Positions 25,980 through 32,615 of a stretch of DNA of 39,385 bases are shown here, in pieces. Below the pieces are notes generated by a model that saw nothing but the letters and a program-made list of their open reading frames with translations, was not told where the DNA came from and did no database searches. The translations under genes and the position numbers were made by a program. Positions within the stretch are counted from its first letter, which is position 1. Each line of letters starts with the position of its first letter. The stretch is taken from positions 1 through 39,385 of the forward strand of contig JAAXUC010000009.1 in the NCBI GenBank assembly GCA_013336225.1. Reading direction: 5' to 3'. The stretch is from Candidatus Moraniibacteriota bacterium (GTDB lineage: Bacteria > Patescibacteriota > Minisyncoccia > Moranbacterales > GWC2-37-73).

Positions 25980-26071
25980 AAAAGCAAAAAGTCCACCCCA
26001 TTAAATCCAGTGAATATGATGCGAAGCAATTTAATTTGGGCAGATTAAGTTTTTAAAGCTTGTTAAGTAAA
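25980..26071. repeat. Hairpin-bearing array spacer, copy 1 (G to H)
   Basis: The outer stem CCCC-ATTAAAT (25996-26006) pairs with ATTTAAT-TTGGG (26029-26040). The inner hairpin is degraded relative to the copies at 28829 and 30051. The stem base that is G-C in those copies is A-T here, a compensatory change. The leader motif (26048-26076) follows. Confidence 0.65.
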
Positions 26072-27655
26072 ATGCGAAAACAAATTCTAAAATTATTCTT
26101 ATTCTTGTTAGTGTTTTTCATGCTGCCAAATTTTGCCAGTGCGGCTAATTTTCCCTTGGAAATTACCAATATAAAACCTGCTGGCACGGGCAGTCCGGCG
26201 ATTCCGGCAACCAACCGAATTTTCAGAGCTTATCCGGGGATTGAATATAATATTCGGGCTGCGGTGATTGGCGGAATGTATCCTTTCAAATTTTTACTTA
26301 GCAACGCACCAGTTGGGATGATTATCAATGAGGACACCGGGGAAATTTCTTGGCCTAACCCCCAGGCAAATTCTGGCACCATCACGCTTTCAGTGACAGA
26401 TGCCGAAAATACTGTCGTGACAACTTCTTGGGCAATTGCTGTTTCAACTGTTGGATTTTATTTTGTGGATGCAAACGCGCCAACCAATGGAACAGGAGCC
26501 ATTGCCAGCCCCTTTAATTCTTTGAGTAATATGATTGCTGGAACTGGAGCTGCACATTTGACTGACATTTTGTATTTTAGGGGTGGAAATTATCCTCTCG
26601 TGGCAAGTGGAACTGATTGTGGTGGTGTTTGCAACTCTTTAAAGTTGACTGATAATGCACCATTCACGTGGATAGGTTATCCCAATGAGGCGGTGAATAT
26701 TTCTGGAAATAATGACGTTGAGATAAGAGCTTATCAATTTTGGTATGATAATTTGAATTTCAGTGATTTTAATTATCATGGTATAGAAGGACAGGGTGGG
26801 CGAGATTTTCAAACAATTCGCAGATGCAAATTCATTAATTTGGTTGCTGTTAACACTGGGACAAACTTGAATGAAGGTTTCATCTATATCAACAGGGGAA
26901 CTCCACAGGGCTATGGTTTAATCATCCAAGATAATGAGTTTAGTTATTTTACCGGCGGTTCTGGAATAGGCAGCTTGTATGATACAAACAAGGCGCTTAT
27001 TGAAGATAATTATATTCACGATGCTGGGGGAATTGGCGTTGGGTCTGGGGTGAATTCAGCCATTGGCATTAAGGATAATGATGACAGGATGACGGTACGG
27101 CATAACAAGATAATAATTCCAAATGGAGTATCTATTTTTGGCAATGCCATGAATGCTCAAATGGCCGAAGTTGATGATCTGGAAGTGGCTTTTAATTATT
27201 TCAATATTGGCGCTAATAAGCTCGCGCATGAATTTTTTGAAAGACCAGATCTTCCACAAAAGGTTTTATATTATTATCGCAATACTCTTGTTGGGGCGCT
27301 GGGCTTTGCTTATATAGATGGCTCGAATTGCACCATGAGAAATACTGTTCCATTATCACCGTTGGGCGCGGTGGAAGTGAAAAATAACATTCTTATTAAT
27401 ACGGGTACAGTTTTTGCTGGGACAACTTGGATATTAAATAGTGGCCTAGTGTATCATCCAACAAGTACTGCCAATTCGCCTTGGCTCTGCGTGACCGACG
27501 TTAGCAACCTTAAATCAGCTAGTACAACTGGAATAATCGATTCAGATGGTTTGCTAGTTAATCGTTCTGATGTGGGAATCTATGGCTGGGAAGCAGCAAA
27601 TGGTTCTGGCGATGTGTTTGCGCCCAGCGCACCGAGTGGACTTTCGGTGATGTAA
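26072..27655 (+). CDS. Secreted Ig-like plus beta-helix array protein H
   Basis: 527 residues from the ATG at 26072; an upstream in-frame TTG at 26060 lies in the conserved leader and is unlikely to be the start. Signal peptide with c-region LPNFASAAN. The Ig-like domain (NAPVGMIINEDTGEISW) is followed by a beta-helix (YFVDANAPTNGTGAIASPFNS, DILYFRGGNYPL, IEDNYIHDAGG) closing with DVGIYGWEAAN. It is a paralogue of gene 22212: the first 150 nt and last 100 nt are nearly identical, while the middle has diverged and differs in length. Tail DVFAPSAPSGLSVM-stop. A surface glycan-binding or lyase-like role is inferred from the fold. Confidence 0.84.
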   Translation: MRKQILKLFLFLLVFFMLPNFASAANFPLEITNIKPAGTGSPAIPATNRIFRAYPGIEYNIRAAVIGGMYPFKFLLSNAPVGMIINEDTGEISWPNPQANSGTITLSVTDAENTVVTTSWAIAVSTVGFYFVDANAPTNGTGAIASPFNSLSNMIAGTGAAHLTDILYFRGGNYPLVASGTDCGGVCNSLKLTDNAPFTWIGYPNEAVNISGNNDVEIRAYQFWYDNLNFSDFNYHGIEGQGGRDFQTIRRCKFINLVAVNTGTNLNEGFIYINRGTPQGYGLIIQDNEFSYFTGGSGIGSLYDTNKALIEDNYIHDAGGIGVGSGVNSAIGIKDNDDRMTVRHNKIIIPNGVSIFGNAMNAQMAEVDDLEVAFNYFNIGANKLAHEFFERPDLPQKVLYYYRNTLVGALGFAYIDGSNCTMRNTVPLSPLGAVEVKNNILINTGTVFAGTTWILNSGLVYHPTSTANSPWLCVTDVSNLKSASTTGIIDSDGLLVNRSDVGIYGWEAANGSGDVFAPSAPSGLSVM

Positions 27656-27694
27656 AAAAGTGATGTATGACTGATGTACTTATATGATAAAAAT
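27656..27694. repeat. GATGTAC-type spacer after gene H, with -10-like element
   Basis: Has the GATGTAT-GAC-TGATGTAC arrangement. A TATGAT hexamer (27683-27688) lies 6 nt before the ATG at 27695, again placing the likely transcript start on the start codon. Confidence 0.55.
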
Positions 27695-28828
27695 ATGAAA
27701 ATAAAATTTATTAAATTATTTCTTCTCTTTGCAATCTTTTTTGTGGCGCCAAATTTTGCAAGTGCAGCTCCTGTTATCACTTCTGTTCCGACAGTGATTT
27801 TGGATGAGCAAAGCGTTTCCATTGCTGGCAGTGGCTTTAAAACAAAAACAAATGCAGCCCCAGTTTATTGGGATAATTTTGAAGCGTATACGGCTGGACT
27901 CGCTCCAACTGCTGGTGGTTGGGTTGTTAGGGCTGGAACCCCAGCCATTTCAACTGAGAAATCTTATGCTGGCACGCAAGCAGTCAGATTTTTTAATGAC
28001 AGCACAGCATTTCAGCAGTTGTCGCGAGATATGGGCACAACCTTTTCCGATGAAACTTTCTTTAAAGGTAAGATATATCTGGACAACACTAATAATGCTT
28101 GCGACGAATATCAATGGAAAAATTTGAGATTTTCAAGTTCGCCTGGTGCTTATGCCATCAATGAAGAAGGAAACACAGCTATTGTTTTAATGGATTCATG
28201 GTACAACGCCACAACTACGCGTTGGTTTAACAGTGGAAGTCCACATGTTTATTACAACGGTGGACTAAGCAGTAGCACGCTTGGTGCACCAGATGATTTG
28301 TTTAAATTCAATCAATGGTTTGATTTCGAGTTCAAGCTCAAGAGATCCAGTGCGCCAAGTGCGCCAGATGGCTCAGTGAGGATTGATATCGATGAGGTTC
28401 AAAAGTCCATCAAGACAGATTTCATCACGCATGATGCTGATGATGGAGTTTATAGGTACATGTTGATGGGTGGAAGCATAGTTTCCTGCAGAGATATCAA
28501 TGATGTTCCTATGAATCCTAATTTCAAGATATATTATGATGATCTGTATGTTGACAACACTCAGGCGCGCGTGGAAATTTGCAACAGTGCAACTTGGGCA
28601 TCGCGTACACATTGTGAAATTCAACCCACCACTGCTTGGCCTACAGCTGGAAATCCAACGGCAAATATTGAAGTTACGGTGAATCAAGGTTCTTTTGCGA
28701 ATGGTGCAGGTGCCTATCTTTTTGTGATTGACGAAGATGGAACTGCAAGTGCTGGCTTCCCAATCGCATTTGCCACCAGTGGCGATGTGACTGCTCCTAG
28801 TGCGCCGACTGGTCTTGGAGTAAATTAA
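27695..28828 (+). CDS. Secreted array protein I: TIG-like/jelly-roll type
   Basis: 377 residues from the ATG at 27695; the upstream in-frame ATG at 27674 lies in the spacer repeat, ahead of the -10-like element. Signal peptide with c-region APNFASAAP. TIG-like opening (SVSIAGSGFKTK), then VYWDNFEAYTAG, a jelly-roll (KFNQWFDFEFKLKRSSAPSA, VRIDIDEVQ), LYVDNTQARVEIC..RTHCEIQ and GSFANGAGAYLFVIDEDGT. The last 140 nt are close to gene 16222 at the nucleotide level. Tail DVTAPSAPTGLGVN-stop. Secreted; carbohydrate binding is inferred. Confidence 0.84.
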   Translation: MKIKFIKLFLLFAIFFVAPNFASAAPVITSVPTVILDEQSVSIAGSGFKTKTNAAPVYWDNFEAYTAGLAPTAGGWVVRAGTPAISTEKSYAGTQAVRFFNDSTAFQQLSRDMGTTFSDETFFKGKIYLDNTNNACDEYQWKNLRFSSSPGAYAINEEGNTAIVLMDSWYNATTTRWFNSGSPHVYYNGGLSSSTLGAPDDLFKFNQWFDFEFKLKRSSAPSAPDGSVRIDIDEVQKSIKTDFITHDADDGVYRYMLMGGSIVSCRDINDVPMNPNFKIYYDDLYVDNTQARVEICNSATWASRTHCEIQPTTAWPTAGNPTANIEVTVNQGSFANGAGAYLFVIDEDGTASAGFPIAFATSGDVTAPSAPTGLGVN

Positions 28829-28919
28829 CAAAGTAAAAAGTTTACCCTGTTAAATCCAGCGAAGCTGGTGCGAAGCAATTTAACTGGGCGAATCAATTTT
28901 TTAAAGTTTATCAAGCAAA
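28829..28919. repeat. Hairpin-bearing array spacer, copy 2 (I to J)
   Basis: Outer stem CCCTGTTAAAT (28845-28855) with ATTTAACTGGG (28878-28888) and inner perfect hairpin CCAGC-GAA-GCTGG (28856-28868). It is flanked by AAAGTAAAAAGTT on the left and the array leader motif (28896-28925) on the right. Confidence 0.7.
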
Positions 28920-30050
28920 ATGCAAAAACAAATTTTCAAAATATTATTTCTGCTTACAATCTTTTTTGTGGTGCCGAATTTTGTTTTGGCTGCACCAAGC
29001 GTGAATGCAATTGCCGAAACACTCACGCATGGAAATGTACTGACAGTTGGTGGCTCTGATTTTGGCTCAAAGATAAACATAGCTACTCCGTTGGTGTGGG
29101 ATGATTTTAATGTTGGCAATGATGGAGATTTGCTCAGTGTGCATGGTTGGAATGTTGGCACTGACAATATTCTCTCTGAAAGACCGCAACTCTCCTCCAA
29201 CAAATTGCGTCATGTAAATACGAATAATGTGGCCAAATTTTATTTCACTCGAAATCCTTCCTATTATGCGGAAGATGTTGCATGGCGCGACGAGCTTCCG
29301 GTTGTTGGAAAAAAACGATATGTCGACTATTGGATGTGGTATGAAATGCCGATTCAGCCCATGGGGCAAGAAGCTCATCAATTGAAATTAGTAAGAATGC
29401 AAAGTGGTCCAGGGGAGAGCACTGATAATGTCAATTTTCCAACAATAAACACCTACGCTTGGAGATATAATGGTGGCGTGCGAGAATTGTATTTTCCGAT
29501 TTATTCAAACTTGACTGATTCCGAAAGTATTTATACGACTCCTTTTTTGGATGGTAGTTGGGTTCATGTGAAGATGTGGATAGATGTGGGAACAGAAAAC
29601 AATAATGATGGAATATTGAAAGTCTGGTCTAATGGCAGCGTGCTTTTCGACAGGGCTGATATCAAACATATTGCAACTGGATATGGCTTAAAAAATTGGT
29701 ATGATAATTTTCAGATAGGGAAATATCTTGGCAACACTCCAACGCAAGATGTGGAAACGACAATATATTTTTCTGATGTTTATTATGACACCTCTTGGGC
29801 AAGAGTGGAGATTGGTGACAATCAAATTTATAATAATTGCTCACACACTGAAATACAGATTCCAAGCAGTTGGAGTGACAATGCTATAGATATAAGAATT
29901 AATGCTGGCAGTTTTGCTACTAATGCAAATGCCTATTTGTTCGTCATTGATGCCGATGGTAATGCAAGCGCTGGTCAACTGATTACGATTGATGGTGCAA
30001 CATCTGACGCAACGCCGCCCAGTGCGCCGACGGGTCTTGGCGTAAATTAG
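28920..30050 (+). CDS. Secreted array protein J: TIG-like/jelly-roll type, last of the array
   Basis: 376 residues. Signal peptide with c-region VPNFVLAAP. TIG-like opening (VLTVGGSDFGSK), then LVWDDFNVGNDGD and a jelly-roll (YVDYWMWYEMP, WVHVKMWIDVGTENNND, LKVWSNG). The end module VYYDTSWARVEI..NCSHTEIQ resembles gene 16222 in lacking the first Cys. It ends GSFATNANAYLFVIDADGN and SDATPPSAPTGLGVN-stop (TAG). The downstream spacer is another full copy of the hairpin repeat but leads into no further array gene. Exported; ligand unknown. Confidence 0.84.
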   Translation: MQKQIFKILFLLTIFFVVPNFVLAAPSVNAIAETLTHGNVLTVGGSDFGSKINIATPLVWDDFNVGNDGDLLSVHGWNVGTDNILSERPQLSSNKLRHVNTNNVAKFYFTRNPSYYAEDVAWRDELPVVGKKRYVDYWMWYEMPIQPMGQEAHQLKLVRMQSGPGESTDNVNFPTINTYAWRYNGGVRELYFPIYSNLTDSESIYTTPFLDGSWVHVKMWIDVGTENNNDGILKVWSNGSVLFDRADIKHIATGYGLKNWYDNFQIGKYLGNTPTQDVETTIYFSDVYYDTSWARVEIGDNQIYNNCSHTEIQIPSSWSDNAIDIRINAGSFATNANAYLFVIDADGNASAGQLITIDGATSDATPPSAPTGLGVN

Positions 30051-30145
30051 CAAAGTAAAAAGTTCACCCCGTTAAATCCAGCGAAGCTGGCGCGAAGCAA
30101 TTTAACTGGGTGAATCAAGTTTATAAAGTTTATCAAGCAAAATGC
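30051..30145. repeat. Hairpin-bearing array spacer, copy 3, at the array edge
   Basis: The most perfect copy: outer stem CACCCCGTTAAAT (30065-30077 approx.) with ATTTAACTGGGTG (30100-30112), inner hairpin CCAGC-GAA-GCTGG, then the leader motif ending in ATGCA (30118-30146). Confidence 0.7.
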
Positions 30146-30219
30146 AGGATACGAAATACGAAATACGAAATACGAAATACAAATTCGTCAGCATTGTCAT
30201 GAGTGTGTTTTTGCATTAA
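30142..30219 (+). pseudogene. Orphan start codon and 25-codon remnant ORF at array edge
   Basis: The ATG sits exactly where an array gene would start after the leader motif, but similarity to array genes stops after ATGCA. The frame (beginning MQDTKYEIRNTKY) runs through a 7-bp tandem repeat and stops at 30217-30219. No signal peptide is encoded. It is best read as the scar of a lost array member or the boundary of the duplicated unit. Confidence 0.4.
30150..30183. repeat. Tandem repeat of TACGAAA (four full units plus a partial one)
   Basis: Units at 30150, 30157, 30164 and 30171, then TACAAA. It directly follows the orphan array leader. Confidence 0.85.
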
Positions 30220-30282
30220 GATGAGTTAGGAGTGCCTATGGCTTGGCTCGGCATTAACATTAACTTTAATTGAAAAAAATTT

Positions 30283-31983
30283 GTGATTAAAAAATTTGTA
30301 AATGGTGATTTCTTAAAGGAGAAACCGACTCAGTCAGTGGTTGCTGCCGCTTTTATCATTTCTTTGGCTGGAGTTGCTTCTCGCGTGTTGGGATTGTTCC
30401 GTGATCGCATCTTGGCTGGGCAGTTTGGCGCGGGCGACACTTTGGATGCCTATTATGCCGCCTTTCGCATTCCTGATTTGATTTATAATTTGATGATCGT
30501 GGGCGCGCTCAGTGCAGCTTTTATTCCGGTTTTCACAGAGCTTATCGCCAAGGACAATGAGGAGGAAGCTTGGAAGCTTTCTTCTGGCATCTTGAGTCTG
30601 CAAATTTTGTTTACCGGAATCGTCTCGATCATCTTGGTTATTTTTGCTCCGCAGCTGATGCATTTGGTGACACCAGGATATCATGATGCCAAGATGGACT
30701 TGACGGTGACATTGACACGCATCATGTTTCTGAGTCCATTTTTGCTGGGCATCAGTGGTATTCTTGGTGGAGCGCTGGTTTCATTTAAGAAATTTTTGAT
30801 CTATTCTTTGGCTCCAATTTTTTATAATGCAGGAATTATTGTTGGTGCTCTTTTCTTGGTGAAGCCTTTTGGTCCAGCAGGTTTGGCTTGGGGAGTGGTG
30901 CTGGGGGCATTGTTGCATCTGCTCATTCAATATCCAGCGGTGAAATTTTCCGGTTTTCATTTTAAGCCTATGTTTTTTGATGCTTGGAAAAATCATAGTG
31001 TGCGCAAAGTCATCAAGTTGATGATTCCGCGCACATTGACAATTGCAGTCAGTCAAATCAATTTCACCATCATCACAATTTTCGCTTCAACGCTTTCAGC
31101 TGGCAGTTTGGCAGTTTTCAATTTTGCCAACAACATCCAAAGCGGGCCGCTGGGACTTTTTGGAGTTTCTTTCGCAATTGCGGTTTTTCCAACGCTTAGC
31201 GCACTTAGTGCAAAAAATGAGCAAGACAAATTTGTGAATGCATTTTCTCGCACATTCAGACAGATTTTGTTTTTCGTGATTCCTCTGAGTATGTTTCTAT
31301 TTGTGCTGCGCGCGCAAACAGTGCGTGTGCTGCTGGGAACTGGAAAATTCAATTGGGACAACACAATTTTGACTTTTCAAGTGCTGGGCTTGATGGCAAT
31401 CAGTTTGTTTGCACAATCATTGTTGCCGCTGCTGACACGCGCTTTCTATGCGATTCAAAACACTAAGACTCCACTCTATATCGCAATTGTCAGTGAAGCT
31501 ATAAACATTTCAGCAGTGGTGTTCTTCTTGAGAAAGGGGATGGTGCTTGGTCTGCCTCCTGCGTTGTTTACGGATAGATTTGCGCAGGCTTGGAATCCGG
31601 TGTTTGGTTTGGCGATTGCTTTTTCAATTGCCAGTATGGTGAATATGGTTTTGTTGATGATATTCTTGCGAAAAAACTTGCCCAGCATTGATGGGAAAAA
31701 TATTTTAAATTCAACCATGCGGATCGTGGGAGCAACCATGATTGCTGGAGTTGTGACGCAAATTGCTAAAGTCATCGTTGGTACCCAAGGAGAGCTGGAC
31801 ACTTTTGTGGCAGTATTCACTCAATTAGTCATTGCAGGTGGGGCAGGTTTGGCCGCCTTCTGCTTGGCCAGTTATTATTTCAACGTCAAGGAATATTTCC
31901 AATTTACGCAGTCGATAACGCGCAAAGTCTTCAGAGCCAAGAAGACCATTGGCGAAGACACTACGGAGGTGACTGGAATATAG
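30283..31983 (+). CDS. murJ: Lipid II flippase MurJ (MviN family)
   Basis: 566 residues from a GTG; no Shine-Dalgarno site is visible. The N-terminal signature SRVLGLFRDRILAGQFGAGDTLDAYYAAFRIPDL and about 14 hydrophobic segments along the whole chain are those of the MOP-superfamily MurJ flippases. These move lipid II from the cytoplasmic to the outer face of the membrane for peptidoglycan synthesis. The C-terminus has a short cytoplasmic basic tail. It has a terminator at 32025 and is separated from the array by the orphan leader and tandem repeat. Some paralogues move other lipid-linked glycans; as the only copy here, either role fits. Confidence 0.93.
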   Translation: MIKKFVNGDFLKEKPTQSVVAAAFIISLAGVASRVLGLFRDRILAGQFGAGDTLDAYYAAFRIPDLIYNLMIVGALSAAFIPVFTELIAKDNEEEAWKLSSGILSLQILFTGIVSIILVIFAPQLMHLVTPGYHDAKMDLTVTLTRIMFLSPFLLGISGILGGALVSFKKFLIYSLAPIFYNAGIIVGALFLVKPFGPAGLAWGVVLGALLHLLIQYPAVKFSGFHFKPMFFDAWKNHSVRKVIKLMIPRTLTIAVSQINFTIITIFASTLSAGSLAVFNFANNIQSGPLGLFGVSFAIAVFPTLSALSAKNEQDKFVNAFSRTFRQILFFVIPLSMFLFVLRAQTVRVLLGTGKFNWDNTILTFQVLGLMAISLFAQSLLPLLTRAFYAIQNTKTPLYIAIVSEAINISAVVFFLRKGMVLGLPPALFTDRFAQAWNPVFGLAIAFSIASMVNMVLLMIFLRKNLPSIDGKNILNSTMRIVGATMIAGVVTQIAKVIVGTQGELDTFVAVFTQLVIAGGAGLAAFCLASYYFNVKEYFQFTQSITRKVFRAKKTIGEDTTEVTGI

Positions 31984-32024
31984 CAAATTCATAAAGAAGA
32001 TGGTAAATGAAAAATGATAAGGTA

Positions 32025-32053
32025 TAAATGGCTCTCAACGGAGCCATTTTTTG
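32025..32053 (+). terminator. Rho-independent terminator after murJ
   Basis: Stem ATGGCTC (32028-32034) with GAGCCAT (32041-32047), extended by A-T pairs, followed by a T run. Confidence 0.85.
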
Positions 32054-32061
32054 GCATACCC

Positions 32062-32090
32062 TTTACAGGATGCTCAAAAAGTGCTATACT
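32062..32090 (+). promoter_or_regulatory. Promoter of the small exported protein gene
   Basis: TTTACA (32062-32067) and TATACT (32085-32090) with 17-nt spacing. Confidence 0.7.
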
Positions 32091-32140
32091 TATAAATTGT
32101 CATATTGATGGCAAAATTTAGTAGCCTCGGAGGGCACAAA

Positions 32141-32530
32141 ATGAACAAAATTATCTGGATGGTATTGGCGATGATGATGGTGGCGACAACGGTTTTTGCA
32201 ATGACCGACGAGGAAAGCGCAAAAACCGACAGTCAGATTGTCCGCGCCATTGCGGAGGACAATTGCGTCACCCTTGACCCACTGCTTGCTGGAGAATATT
32301 TCAAACAGGTTTTCGCTTCAGAAGAATCACGGTTAAAATGGCTAAAAAGAATGCTTAATAGAGCCAAGCAAAGAAATAAAAACATTGCGTGCAGGATTTC
32401 GTTCGATGGTATTTCATTGAACAATGTCCCTGAACCATTTATCCAAATTTTGATGGACAATGGCAGCGTGCACACGTTTTTCGAGTCAGGGAGAACCTCT
32501 TTCTCAAGAAGCATCGTGGTGAATTGGTGA
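32141..32530 (+). CDS. Small exported protein, function unknown
   Basis: 129 residues. The start at 32141 is fixed by a GGAGGG Shine-Dalgarno sequence 6 nt upstream; the longer in-frame starts at 32105 and 32108 would lack a ribosome site. A Sec signal peptide (MNKIIWMVLAMMMVATTVFA) precedes a mature domain of about 110 residues with two Cys (in DNCVT and NIACRISF) that could form a disulfide. I recognise no family. Own promoter and terminator make it a single-gene unit, like the lipoprotein gene at 2260, which also has a clear Shine-Dalgarno site. Confidence 0.75.
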   Translation: MNKIIWMVLAMMMVATTVFAMTDEESAKTDSQIVRAIAEDNCVTLDPLLAGEYFKQVFASEESRLKWLKRMLNRAKQRNKNIACRISFDGISLNNVPEPFIQILMDNGSVHTFFESGRTSFSRSIVVNW

Positions 32531-32543
32531 AGTGAAAAATTTT

Positions 32544-32580
32544 AAAGGTCTGTCGGCAATTGCCAGCAGACCTTTTTTCT
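32544..32580 (+). terminator. Rho-independent terminator before lepA
   Basis: Stem AAAGGTCTG with CAGACCTTT enclosing an internal GGCAATTGCC palindrome, followed by a run of T. Confidence 0.8.
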
Positions 32581-32615
32581 TGCCTAAAGCGATTTTTGTG
32601 TGTATTATTGAATTT

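Noticed and set aside
16146-30050. Readthrough or frameshift into a full FN3 domain after the conserved tails.
   Set aside because: The spacers are mostly 28-104 nt, all stops are TAA or TAG, and no frame after the stop continues an FN3 domain.
25996-30112. Integron-like attC sites in the array spacers, because GTTAAAT and ATTTAAC fit the core patterns GTTRRRY and RYYYAAC.
   Set aside because: The order is wrong: attC sites have RYYYAAC first and GTTRRRY last, whereas here GTTAAAT comes first. No tyrosine integrase is visible in the window and most spacers lack the motif.
30150-30183. CRISPR array from the regular TACGAAA units.
   Set aside because: Seven-bp units without spacers are a simple tandem repeat; no cas genes are present.
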